Under the pieces are notes generated by a model that saw only the letters and a list, made by a program, of their open reading frames with translations, had not been told where the DNA came from and did not search any database. Positions 47,581 through 55,588 of a stretch of 64,000 bases of DNA are shown here, one piece after another. How positions within the stretch are numbered: the stretch's first letter is position 1; every line of letters begins with the position of its first letter. The DNA comes from Microbacterium sp. (lineage in GTDB: Bacteria > Actinomycetota > Actinomycetes > Actinomycetales > Microbacteriaceae): positions 51,511-115,510 of the forward strand of contig NZ_JAPSLI010000001.1 in NCBI RefSeq assembly GCF_031180975.1, written 5' to 3'. A program made the translations under genes and the position numbers.

Positions 47581-48773
47581 CGGGTCCTCCTCTGCCGCTC
47601 GCGCGGCACCGTGCTCCAGATCAGTTCTGCGTTCGGCCGTTCACCGGTGCGCCACGACCCCGTGCTGATCGTGACCGCGGCGACGTTGATGAACGCGGCC
47701 AGCGGCACCGCGAACAGCGCGCCGGGGATGCCGGCGATCATGGCGCCACCGGCGACCACGAGTACGACCGCGAGGGGGTGGACCTTCACTGCGGAGCCCA
47801 TCAGGATCGGCTGCAGGATGTGTCCCTCCACCTGCTGCACGAGCAGCACCACACCCAGCATCGCCAGCGCGATCAGCGGGCCGTTGTAGACGAGCGCCAG
47901 GAACACGGCGATGGCGCCGGTGAGCACCGCACCCACGATCGGGACGAACGAGCCGAGGAAGACCAGCACGGCGACCGGGATGGCCAGCGGCACACCCAAC
48001 AGCGCCGCGCCGATGCCGATACCGATCGCGTCGATCGCGGCGACGAGGGCCTGCGTGCGGGCGTAGTTCACGATCGTCGCCCAGCCGTTTCGCGCAGCGG
48101 CGTCGGCGGCGGGGCGCGCCTTGCGCGGGAACAGCTGCAGCGTCCAGCGCCAGATGCCCGCGCCGTCCGCGAGCAGGCAGATCAGGATGAACAGCGACAG
48201 CAGCGCGCCGGTGACGACGTGGGCCGCGGTGCCGGTGACGGCGACGCCCGCGTTGACCAGCCAGGACGCCTGCTCGTTGAGCAGCGCGAAGCCCTGCTGG
48301 ATGTACTCGTCGATCTGCTGCGACGTGAGATGCAGCGGCCCGTCCAGCAGGAACTGCCGGAACTGTTCGATGGCGTTCGCGGTCTTGGCCTGCACATCGG
48401 GCAGCTGCTCGCGGATCTGCCAGACCACGAGCCACAGCAGCCCGGTCACGATGCCGAGTGTGCCGATCAGCGCCAGTGTGATCGCGAGCCAGCGCGGGAA
48501 TTTGGCGCGCAGCATGAGCTCGAACGCCGGCCACAGCAGGGCGGTGACCAGGATGCCGACCAGCAGCGGGATGACCAGCAGCTTCAGGAGCATCACCAGC
48601 CAGATGAACACGCCGATGACGGCGGCGATCACCAGCATCCGCCAGCCGTAGCCGGCGGTGACGCGCAGCCCGAACGGGATCGCTTCGTCGGCGGCCGTGG
48701 TCACGGTGCGGTCGGTGGCGGGGGGTGTGTAGCGGAACGGGTTTCGGAATCTCGGCCTGCGCTCGTCGCTCAT
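47577..48773 (-). CDS. AI-2E family transporter (PerM-like)
   Basis: This 398-residue membrane protein has about eight hydrophobic segments in the AI-2E arrangement: a cluster of three near the start (MLVIAAVIGVFIWLVMLLKL), a long amphipathic middle, and the C-terminal GSFVPIVGAVLTGAIAVFLAL. Some family members were proposed to export AI-2, others act as Na+/H+ antiporters. luxS lies 3 kb away but in another unit, so an AI-2 role is not supported by linkage. Coupled to ilvA. Confidence 0.88.
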   Translation of the reverse strand: MSDERRPRFRNPFRYTPPATDRTVTTAADEAIPFGLRVTAGYGWRMLVIAAVIGVFIWLVMLLKLLVIPLLVGILVTALLWPAFELMLRAKFPRWLAITLALIGTLGIVTGLLWLVVWQIREQLPDVQAKTANAIEQFRQFLLDGPLHLTSQQIDEYIQQGFALLNEQASWLVNAGVAVTGTAAHVVTGALLSLFILICLLADGAGIWRWTLQLFPRKARPAADAAARNGWATIVNYARTQALVAAIDAIGIGIGAALLGVPLAIPVAVLVFLGSFVPIVGAVLTGAIAVFLALVYNGPLIALAMLGVVLLVQQVEGHILQPILMGSAVKVHPLAVVLVVAGGAMIAGIPGALFAVPLAAFINVAAVTISTGSWRTGERPNAELIWSTVPRERQRRTR

Positions 48774-48827
48774 TGTGCAATTCTACGGTCCGCCCGCGAT
48801 GTCCCCCCTCGCCGATACGCTGACCGG

Positions 48828-50120
48828 GTGACGGGCAGCCAGAAGAGCCGCAGGGCTCAGACGCTCAGCGCCGCGGAGGCGCGCAGAATGACACTCGCCG
48901 CGCAGGGGTTCTCCCGCCGGCCGCCCGGGGCGGTGGCCGCACGGCACCTGCATCGCACGATGGATCGGCTCGGCGTGCTGCAGATCGACTCGGTGAACGT
49001 GTTCGCGCGATCGCACTACCTGCCGATGTTCTCCCGACTGGGCTCCTACGACCCGGCCGTTCTGGACCGCACCTTCATCGCGCGCGCAAGTCACTACGTC
49101 GAGTATCTCGCCCACGAGGCGGCGTTCATGCCGGTGGCGGACTGGGCGCTGTGGCGCTTCCGGATGGAGGACTGGCGGCGGAGAGCCGCCGACCCGTCGA
49201 GCTGGATGCACGCCCACACCCGCACGCTGGACTGGGTGCGCGACGAGCTGCGCGCCCGCGGGCCGCTGCGTCCCGCGGACCTGCGCGACGACGCGCCGCG
49301 CGAGCGCGGGACGTGGTGGGACTGGGATGAGGCGAAGCTCGCCCTCGAGCACCTGTGGCGCTGCGGGGAAGTGGCGATCGCGGGGCGGTCCGGCTTCGAA
49401 CGGCGATACGGGCTGGCCGAGCAGGTGATCCCCTCCGAGGTGCTGAGTCGCGAGGTCGGCAGGACGGATGCCGTCCGCGAGCTGGTCCGTCGTGCCGCGC
49501 GTTCCTACGGGGTGGCGACCGAGGCCGACCTCTCCGACTACTACCGCCTGCGCGACCGGGCCGCGGTCCGTGCGGCGGTGGCCGATCTCGTCGACGCCGG
49601 TGAACTCGAGCCGGTCGCTGCGCGGGGGTGGGAGCGCGGAGGCAGGCCGCTGGGCGCGTGGAGGCATCGGGATGCCGTGCTGCCGCGCCGCATCGAACGC
49701 GCCGCCCTGCTCACCCCGTTCGACCCCGTCGTGTGGTTCCGCGAGCGAGCGCTGCGGGTGTTCGGCCTGGACTACCGCATCGAGATCTACGTGCCCGCCG
49801 AGAAGCGGCGATTCGGCTACTACTCCTTGCCGGTGCTGGTCGGCGACCGCATCGTCGCGCGGGTGGATCTGAAGGCCGACCGGCCGGCATCCGTGCTGCG
49901 CGTGCAGTCGGCCTGGTGGGAGCCGCACGCCCGGTCGGCGGATGCCGTGGCTGTGGCCGGCGAACTGGTCCGGGCCGCGGAGTGGCAGGGGCTCGAGCAC
50001 CTCAGCGTGTCGGGATGGGGGGATGCCGCGGAGCCGATCGCGCGGGCGCTGCACGGCCATGACGTGGTGGTGCAGCGACACCGGCATCCGCGCGAGGATG
50101 CCGGCGTGTTGGCGGGGTGA
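48828..50120 (+). CDS. YcaQ/AlkX-type DNA glycosylase (winged-helix, HTH_42)
   Basis: The GTG at 48828 gives 430 residues. The family catalytic Q-x-D motif is present in LGVLQIDSVNVFARSHYL (Gln about 52), followed by tandem winged-helix modules and the C-terminal LLTPFDPVVWFRERALRVFG and YYSLPVLVGDRIVARVDLK. YcaQ unhooks interstrand crosslinks and removes bulky N-alkyl purines; actinobacterial relatives protect producers of alkylating antibiotics. No such antibiotic genes are here, so general repair is likely. Confidence 0.9.
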   Translation: MTGSQKSRRAQTLSAAEARRMTLAAQGFSRRPPGAVAARHLHRTMDRLGVLQIDSVNVFARSHYLPMFSRLGSYDPAVLDRTFIARASHYVEYLAHEAAFMPVADWALWRFRMEDWRRRAADPSSWMHAHTRTLDWVRDELRARGPLRPADLRDDAPRERGTWWDWDEAKLALEHLWRCGEVAIAGRSGFERRYGLAEQVIPSEVLSREVGRTDAVRELVRRAARSYGVATEADLSDYYRLRDRAAVRAAVADLVDAGELEPVAARGWERGGRPLGAWRHRDAVLPRRIERAALLTPFDPVVWFRERALRVFGLDYRIEIYVPAEKRRFGYYSLPVLVGDRIVARVDLKADRPASVLRVQSAWWEPHARSADAVAVAGELVRAAEWQGLEHLSVSGWGDAAEPIARALHGHDVVVQRHRHPREDAGVLAG

Positions 50121-50185
50121 CAGGCGGGCGCGGATTTGAGAACTCTGTCGAGGGAGTCCGGTGCGCCTGCGGCGCACGGGCCTAA

Positions 50186-50339
50186 AGGTTTCGACTCGCT
50201 TCGCTCGCTCAACCTTGACACGCAGAAGGCTCAACGCGCCTTCGGCGCATTGAGCCCTCATGAACGAGGTTTCGACTCGCTTCGCTCGCTCAACCTTGAC
50301 ACGCAGAGGGCTCAACGCGCCTTCGGCGCATTGAGCCTT
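50186..50339. repeat. two tandem 81-bp extragenic repeats
   Basis: AGGTTTCGACTCGCTTCGCT starts at 50186 and again at 50267. Each unit also contains CAACCTTGACACGCAGA and the hairpin GGCTCAACGCGCC-TTCGGCGCATTGAGCC. The copies differ by few bases within the aligned part (AGAAGG versus AGAGGG). They lie between convergent ycaQ-like and lemA genes and share a core with the repeats at 4477-4574. Confidence 0.85.
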
Positions 50340-50345
50340 CTCGTG

Positions 50346-50912
50346 TCAAAACTGCACGCGCGGGGGTTCGGAGATCGCGCCGTTGTCGGCGACTTCGAAG
50401 AACTCGCGCTCCGTGAATCCCAGCCCCCGGGCGAACATGTTGTTCGGGAAGACCTTGATCTTGGTGTTCAGCTCACGCACGCCACCGTTGTAGAACCGGC
50501 GAGAGGCCTGGATCTTGTCCTCCGTGTCGACCAGCGAGTGCTGCAGTTGCAGGTAGTTCTGGCTGGCCTGCAGCTGGGGGTACGCTTCGGCGACCGCGAA
50601 AAGGCTGCGCAGCGCCTGCTGCAGGTGCCCTTCGGCGACGCCGGCCTCGGCGGGTCCGGTGGCGGACAGCGTCTCGGCGCGGGCGCGGGTGACGCCTTCG
50701 AAGACCGCCTTCTCGTGCGCCGCATAGCCGCGCACGGTCTCGATCAGATTCGGGATGAGGTCGGCCCGGCGCTTCAGCTGGACGGTGATGCCGCTCCAGG
50801 CCTCATCGACGCGCACGTTCAGCTGCACGAGCGAGTTGTACGTCGACCAGAGGTAGATGCCGACGAGCACCAGCACGCCGACGATGATCAGTACCGGCCA
50901 GAGCCATTCCAT
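50346..50912 (-). CDS. lemA: LemA family protein
   Basis: The ATG at 50912, with GAGGGGGC upstream, gives 188 residues. An N-terminal membrane helix (about 4-24) is followed by the LemA helical bundle: YNSLVQLNVRVDEAWSGI, RRADLIPNLIETVRGYA, and the end FPNNMFARGLGFTEREFFE. LemA proteins are membrane-anchored scaffolds of unknown biochemical role, often beside TPM-domain genes; none is adjacent here. Confidence 0.93.
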   Translation of the reverse strand: MEWLWPVLIIVGVLVLVGIYLWSTYNSLVQLNVRVDEAWSGITVQLKRRADLIPNLIETVRGYAAHEKAVFEGVTRARAETLSATGPAEAGVAEGHLQQALRSLFAVAEAYPQLQASQNYLQLQHSLVDTEDKIQASRRFYNGGVRELNTKIKVFPNNMFARGLGFTEREFFEVADNGAISEPPRVQF

Positions 50913-50998
50913 TCCGAAGCCCCCTCTATGGATCCTCCCCATCCTATGCCGACTCGTCTGCGCGTCGGCTGGACGGTGCGGCCCCCGGGAACGGCCGT

Positions 50999-51603
50999 TC
51001 AGCGGCCGAGGATGCGCTCCAGACGCCGGTTGCCGAACAGCCGTGACGGGTCGAGGCGATCACGCGGCGCGACGAAATCGTGGAAGCGCGGATTGCGCGC
51101 CCGCAACTGGTCGGCCGCCGGCCCGTGCAGCTTGCCCCAGTGCGGTCGCCCGGCGTGCTCGAGCATGATCTGCTCGACCGCATCGAAGTACGGCTGCGGG
51201 TCGGCGCGCCAGTAGCGGTGCACGGCGATGTAGGCCGTGTCGCGGCCCGAAGCGGTCGACATCCAGAGGTCGTCGGATGCCGCGAAGCGGACCTCCACCG
51301 GGAACTCGATGCGCCAGCCGCGGTCGGTGTACTCCCGATCGCCGGTCAGGCGCACGGCGAGTCGATTGAACGGCGGTGTGATGACGGGAAGCACACGCCC
51401 GGTCGCGCAGGCCACGCGATAGACGCCGTTCGAGAGCAGCGTCTCCTCCATCCATCGCCCGATCCGTGGCAACGGCCTGTGCGCGGCCGATCCCGGCATC
51501 CGGGTCTGGCGTTTGGTGAGGGCGACGTCGGTGTGCGGGAACCGGTAGAACTCGTAGTGGCCGAATGCCGCGACCCGCTCCTGCCGCGAGTTGGTCGTGT
51601 CAC
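50999..51603 (-). pseudogene. truncated D-arabinono-1,4-lactone oxidase, FAD domain lost
   Basis: About 190 residues match only the C-terminal (ALO) half of sugar-lactone oxidases: HYEFYRFPHTDVALTKRQTR, WRIEFPVEVRF, the active-site HWGKLH and the end RLFGNRRLERILGR. Full-length members have about 430 residues with an N-terminal FAD-binding domain, which is missing. Directly upstream is the stop of the PLP fold-III gene, and an overlapping GTG at 51603 begins a short different frame (VTRPTRGRSG), perhaps the old start. A deletion of roughly 0.6 kb at 51540-51600 explains the structure. Confidence 0.75.
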
Positions 51604-52829
51604 AGGAACGCCTTCCCTTCGCCGCGGTAGGTGGGCAGTTCATCGATCACCACGCCGTCGGCGGCGAGGTGGAACCGGTCGACGCGTTCGGCGGTCTCGC
51701 CGCTCTTCGCATGACGGAACCACACCCGGTCGCCCACCCGCAGCCGGCGGGCGGCCTCGCCCTGCAGGGGCGTCTGGACTTCCCCGGCTCCCTCCCTGCT
51801 CATCATCCGCAATCCTGACGGCCATGCTGTCAGCGGCTGACGGGTGGCCGCTGGTGGGCCGGACGCCACCCAGCCGCCGCCGAGGACGGTGACGATGTCG
51901 GATGCCGGTCTGCGCACCACGTCGAGGGCGAAGGCGCTGGCCGGCGCGGGCGTGAACGAGGGGAATCCGTCGAAGAGGTGACCTGCCAGCAGCCCGCTCC
52001 CGGCGGTGACCTCGGTGATGGACTGATCCGACGCGGTGAACTCCAGCGAGCCGGTGCCTCCTCCGTTCACGAACTCCAGGGGTGCGACGGCGGACACCGC
52101 CTCCGCGATCCGCGCGCGCCGCACCAGCAGCTCCTCACGGGAGCGGGCCTGCACCATGCGGATGAGCGGCGCGTCGGCCCGGCCGGCATCCCCCTGCCCG
52201 GCGATCTGCGCCTCGTACATCTGCAGGCCCACGAGCCGGAACCCGGGGCGCCGCACGATCGTCTGCGCGAGGTTCGCCGCATCCGCCGGCGTGAACAGCG
52301 GCGAGCGGCGCACCCCGAGGTGGCCGAGTCCGCGCATCCGCAGGGACGCGTCGACGTCGATCGCCACTCTGAACTCGGGACGCGCGGATGCCGGGACGAC
52401 GGAGTCGACCACGTCGAGCTGAGCCACGTCGTCCACCATCAGGGTGATGCGGGAGGCCAGTCGGTCGTCCTGTGCGAGGCGCTCGATGCCCGCCCGGTCG
52501 GCTGTGGGGTAGCCGAGCACGACGTCGTCGTGCGTGTCGGCGAGCCAGAGCGCCTCGGCGAGCGTGAACGAGAGGATGCCGTGGAAGCCCGGGAGCGCGA
52601 GGACGGCGTCGAGCACGGCGCGCACCCGCACCGACTTGGAGGCGACGCGGATCGGGACACCACCGGATCGGACCAGCAGGTCCATGGCGTTGTGGCGCAA
52701 CGCGTCGCGTTCGATCACCGCGACCGGCGTGGACAGGTGCGCGGTGGCCTCGGTGAGCGACCGCCAGTAGCGCGCCGGGTCGAGCCAGCCGGCGGATCCC
52801 GGGCTCGGTGCGGCGGTGAGGTCGAGCAC
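51600..52829 (-). CDS. alanine racemase-like PLP fold-III enzyme (D-amino-acid deaminase/aldolase type)
   Basis: This 409-residue protein has an alanine-racemase-like barrel with the PLP Lys in RVASKSVRV (about residue 65), LEFVNGGGTGSL for the phosphate, and a C-terminal D-serine-dehydratase-like domain ending in WFRHAKSGE and ELPTYRGEGKAFL. Relatives are annotated as amino acid deaminase/aldolase; substrate unknown. In related genomes I recall it being followed by a sugar-lactone oxidase; here that neighbour is truncated. Confidence 0.82.
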   Translation of the reverse strand: MLDLTAAPSPGSAGWLDPARYWRSLTEATAHLSTPVAVIERDALRHNAMDLLVRSGGVPIRVASKSVRVRAVLDAVLALPGFHGILSFTLAEALWLADTHDDVVLGYPTADRAGIERLAQDDRLASRITLMVDDVAQLDVVDSVVPASARPEFRVAIDVDASLRMRGLGHLGVRRSPLFTPADAANLAQTIVRRPGFRLVGLQMYEAQIAGQGDAGRADAPLIRMVQARSREELLVRRARIAEAVSAVAPLEFVNGGGTGSLEFTASDQSITEVTAGSGLLAGHLFDGFPSFTPAPASAFALDVVRRPASDIVTVLGGGWVASGPPAATRQPLTAWPSGLRMMSREGAGEVQTPLQGEAARRLRVGDRVWFRHAKSGETAERVDRFHLAADGVVIDELPTYRGEGKAFL

Positions 52830-52892
52830 TCCCCCACCCTACGACCTGACGCGACCGGCCGCCGGGTGCGCGGGTCGATAGGCTGGCGGTGC

Positions 52893-52965
52893 GCCCCCGT
52901 AGCCCAACGGCAGAGGCAGGCGACTTAAACTCGCTTCAGTCTGGGTTCGAATCCCAGCGGGGGCA
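52893..52965 (+). tRNA. tRNA with UAA anticodon (Leu by anticodon) but class I shape
   Basis: A complete cloverleaf is visible: acceptor GCCCCCG/CGGGGGC, D-arm GCC/GGC, anticodon stem GGCGA/TCGCT (one G-T pair) with loop CTTAAAC, a 5-nt variable loop TCAGT, T-arm CTGGG-TTCGAAT-CCCAG and discriminator A. The anticodon at 34-36 is TAA, reading UUA. Bacterial tRNA-Leu is class II with a long variable arm, so the short loop is unexpected. CCA is not encoded. Confidence 0.85.
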
Positions 52966-53003
52966 CGGGAGAAGCGGCCGCCCTCGGGCGGGTGCTTCTC
53001 CCG
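52966..53003 (+). terminator. hairpin directly after the tRNA
   Basis: CGGGAGAAGC and GCTTCTCCCG form a 10-bp stem around a GC-rich loop that can itself fold, followed by TTCTCGT. It begins one base after the tRNA discriminator. Confidence 0.75.
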
Positions 53004-53093
53004 TTCTCGTATCCGGGTGAGACCCAGGCTCCGGGGTCCCCGCCGGCCGAGGCTCCGCGCGCCGCGCAGCGGCGTGTGGAGTGCCGGTGGGGC

Positions 53094-53118
53094 GGGTTCG
53101 AATCCCAGCGGGGGCACG
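53094..53118 (+). repeat. att-like duplicate of the tRNA 3' end
   Basis: These 25 bases repeat exactly the tRNA T-arm and acceptor end (52943-52967), 151 bp downstream. They include GGTTCGAATCCCAG and the whole 3' acceptor strand. Such duplications are left by integration of elements at tRNA 3' ends. No integrase or element lies between the copies. Confidence 0.75.
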
Positions 53119-53124
53119 CGCCCG

Positions 53125-53379
53125 TCAGCGCTCGGCCACGACGACCGACGGCCCGCCTGCCCCGGTTGCGGGTTCTTCCGGTTCCCACCGCAGCAGATCC
53201 CCGGGCTGACACTCCAGTGCTTCGCACAGCGCGTCCAGCGTGGAGAACCGCACGCCCTTGGCCCGGCCGTTCTTCAGCGCGGCGAGGTTCGCGGGCGTGA
53301 TCCCGATGCGCTCGGCGAGCACGCCGACCGGCATCTTGCGGCGGGCGAGCATGACATCGATGTCGACGACAATCGGCAT
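53125..53379 (-). CDS. small Cro/CI-type (YozG-like) transcriptional regulator
   Basis: The ATG at 53379 gives 84 residues with a helix-turn-helix at about 12-60 (GVLAERIGITPANLAALKNG) and the FSTLDALCEALECQPGDLL segment typical of the YozG/HTH_26 group. It is one base after the stop of the DUF2975 gene, the usual partner. The pair is thought to act together in membrane-linked regulation. The likely operator is the 27-bp palindrome upstream of the pair. Confidence 0.9.
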   Translation of the reverse strand: MPIVVDIDVMLARRKMPVGVLAERIGITPANLAALKNGRAKGVRFSTLDALCEALECQPGDLLRWEPEEPATGAGGPSVVVAER

Positions 53380-53380
53380 G

Positions 53381-53872
53381 TCAGACCATCTCATCCAATT
53401 CGGAGCGCAGCGCCTTGACCTGGTTCTCACGCTCGATGGCCTGGGTCAGCAACCGCCGCATCACCACGACGAGCAGCACCATCCCGGCGAGCACGAGCGA
53501 TGCTCCGCAGATCAGCCCGACGATCCCCGGCGCCATGCCGCCCGGCGCCAGCAGCACCGCGAGCAGGAAGGCGAGAGCGGATGCCGTGGCGATCGCGCCG
53601 ATGATCACGTCGACGTACCGGAACGCGGCATGCGAGAACACCGCTCCCCGCCGCACGAGCGTGAGCAGCCGCCAGATGCATACGGCGAACACCTGCATGG
53701 TGAGCACCGCGCCGGCGAAGATCGAGATGAAGGCGACCTGTTCCCAGGTTTCCGCGCCGGCCTCCCCCAGATCGATCCAGATCAGCGGCAGCAGGAGCGC
53801 CTGGACCACGAGCGAGCCGGCGAGCGACAGGGCGATCACCACCCGCAGTGCCACGATCGTCAGATTCCCCAT
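53381..53872 (-). CDS. DUF2975 membrane protein
   Basis: The ATG at 53872 gives 163 residues; a GTG at 53881 is an alternative start. Four membrane segments (about 5-27, 45-67, 86-108, 117-138) and a basic C-terminal tail fit DUF2975. Genes of this family nearly always pair with a small Cro/CI regulator, as here. Function unknown; the tail may contact the regulator. Confidence 0.85.
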   Translation of the reverse strand: MGNLTIVALRVVIALSLAGSLVVQALLLPLIWIDLGEAGAETWEQVAFISIFAGAVLTMQVFAVCIWRLLTLVRRGAVFSHAAFRYVDVIIGAIATASALAFLLAVLLAPGGMAPGIVGLICGASLVLAGMVLLVVVMRRLLTQAIERENQVKALRSELDEMV

Positions 53873-53900
53873 CCCCACCACATCCTCACGTTGAACGATT

Positions 53901-53927
53901 GATATCTATCGTACGGCGATAGATATC
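53901..53927 (-). promoter_or_regulatory. 27-bp perfect palindrome, likely operator of the HTH/DUF2975 pair
   Basis: GATATCTATCG and CGATAGATATC are exact inverted repeats around TACGG, 28 bases before the DUF2975 start. The AT-rich site stands out from the GC-rich surroundings and probably covers the promoter, implying autoregulation. Confidence 0.7.
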
Positions 53928-53948
53928 GAAAAGGAAGGGACAAAGCGA

Positions 53949-53984
53949 AGACCCCGCCGCATCCAGACGGATGCGGCGGGGTCT
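53949..53984 (-). terminator. terminator-like hairpin after ndh
   Basis: AGACCCCGCCGCATCC and its complement form a 16-bp perfect stem with a 4-nt loop, 16 bases after the ndh stop; TCTTCGCTTTGT follows on the minus strand. Confidence 0.75.
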
Positions 53985-54000
53985 GCACAGGGTCAGTGCG

Positions 54001-55560
54001 TCAGGAACGCGCCTTCTCGGCGGTCTTGGCCGGCGCCTTGCGGGCGGGCGACTTCTTCACCGGCTTCGCCTCGGCGGCGACCGACTTGGGAGCGTCCGCC
54101 TTCACGGCATCCGCCTTGGGCGCATCCGGCTTGGCGGAGTCGGTCTTCGCAGCATCCGCAGCCGCTGCCGGCGCCTCGGCGGGGATGGCCGGTGCGGCCG
54201 GCTCGGCGGGAGCGGCAGCCGCCGGACGCGGACGCGCGGCGAACTCCTCGAACGCCTCGCGGGGGTTCTGCACCGCCTGCAGGTTCGCGAAGTCGCGGCC
54301 CAGCCACACGTTGTGCCACCAGCCCCACAGCACACGCCACTTGCGCTCCCACGACGGCATGGCCAGGCCGTGGTAGCCGCGGTGGGCGATCCAGGCGATG
54401 AATCCCTTGAGGGCGAGGTTGCCCGACTGGAACACGCCGTTGTACAGACCCAGGCCCGCCACGGCGCCGAGGTTCTTGTGGAAGTAGTCCTTGGGCTCCT
54501 CGCCGCGCAGCACGGCGACGATGTTCTTCGCCATCAGCTTGGCCTGACGCACCGCGTGCTGAGCGTTGGGCACGCAGTAGCCGCCGACGCCGCCGCCCGA
54601 CAGGTCCGGCACGGCCGAGACGTCGCCGGCCGCCCAGGCACCCTCGACGATCTCCTCGTCGGTGCCCACGCGCAGGTCGGCGCGGGTGCGGATGCGGCCG
54701 CGCTCCTCGACCGGCAGGTCGCCGCCCCTGACGACGGTCGGGTTCGCCATGACGCCGGCGGTCCAGATGATCAGGTCGGCCGGGATGACCTCGCCGGTGG
54801 ACAGCTCGACGTCGCCGTTCACCGCGCTGGTGACCTGCGTGTCCAGGTGGATGTACGCCCCGCGCTTGCCGAGGTCCTTCATGACCCACTTGCTGGTCTC
54901 CAGCGAGACCTCGGGCATGATGCGGCCCATCGCCTCGATGAGGTGGAAGTGGGTGTCCTCGAACGACAGCTGCGGGTAGCTCGGCAGCAGCGAGGAGGCG
55001 AGCGAGCGCAGCTCGGCGAACGTCTCGATGCCGGCGAATCCGCCGCCCACGACGACCACGGTCAGCAGCCGGTCGCGCTCGGGACCGGCGGGCAGTGCGG
55101 CCGCCTTGTCGAAGTTGGTGAGCAGCCGGTCGCGGACGGCGACGGCCTCCTCGATCGTCTTCATGCCGATCGCGTTGTCGGCGATGCCGGGGATCGGGAA
55201 GGTGCGGGAGACGGCGCCCGCAGTGACCACGATCTGGTCGTACGCGAACTCGTACGCATCGCCCACCGGCGGGGTGATCGTGGCGACCTTGTTCGCGTGG
55301 TCGATGCCGGTCACCTTCGCGGTGATGACGTTCGTGCGCTTCAGGTGGCGGCGGTGTGTGACGACGGCGTGGCGCGGCTCGATCGAACCGGCGGCGACCT
55401 CGGGGAGGAAGGGCTGGTACGTCATGTACGGCAGCGGATCCACCATCGTCACATCGGCCTCGCCCTTGCGGAGATGCTTCTCCAGCTTCCAGGCGGTGTA
55501 GAAACCTGCGTAGCCTCCACCGACGATCAGAATGCGGGGCACAGTGCTGTTCTGAGGCAC
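54001..55560 (-). CDS. ndh: type II NADH dehydrogenase with Ala/Lys/Pro-rich tail
   Basis: The GTG at 55560 has AGGAG upstream and gives 519 residues. It has FAD-binding GGGYAGFYTAWKLE (about 13-26), NADH-binding VVVGGGFAGIETFAEL (about 168-183) and the flavin segment AWAAGDVSAVPD. NDH-2 passes electrons from NADH to menaquinone without pumping protons. The last 75 residues (about 445-519) are low-complexity Ala, Pro and Lys, ending KKSPARKAPAKTAEKARS, similar to histone H1-like tails. The tail is absent from most NDH-2 enzymes I know. Confidence 0.94.
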   Translation of the reverse strand: MPQNSTVPRILIVGGGYAGFYTAWKLEKHLRKGEADVTMVDPLPYMTYQPFLPEVAAGSIEPRHAVVTHRRHLKRTNVITAKVTGIDHANKVATITPPVGDAYEFAYDQIVVTAGAVSRTFPIPGIADNAIGMKTIEEAVAVRDRLLTNFDKAAALPAGPERDRLLTVVVVGGGFAGIETFAELRSLASSLLPSYPQLSFEDTHFHLIEAMGRIMPEVSLETSKWVMKDLGKRGAYIHLDTQVTSAVNGDVELSTGEVIPADLIIWTAGVMANPTVVRGGDLPVEERGRIRTRADLRVGTDEEIVEGAWAAGDVSAVPDLSGGGVGGYCVPNAQHAVRQAKLMAKNIVAVLRGEEPKDYFHKNLGAVAGLGLYNGVFQSGNLALKGFIAWIAHRGYHGLAMPSWERKWRVLWGWWHNVWLGRDFANLQAVQNPREAFEEFAARPRPAAAAPAEPAAPAIPAEAPAAAADAAKTDSAKPDAPKADAVKADAPKSVAAEAKPVKKSPARKAPAKTAEKARS

Positions 55561-55588
55561 AGGGGGACAACTCCTCGTCGTCAGGGGG

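Noticed and set aside
44374..48773. luxS and an AI-2E family permease as a linked AI-2 quorum-sensing system
   Set aside because: They are in separate units on opposite strands with greA and ilvA between, and AI-2E proteins mostly have other transport roles.
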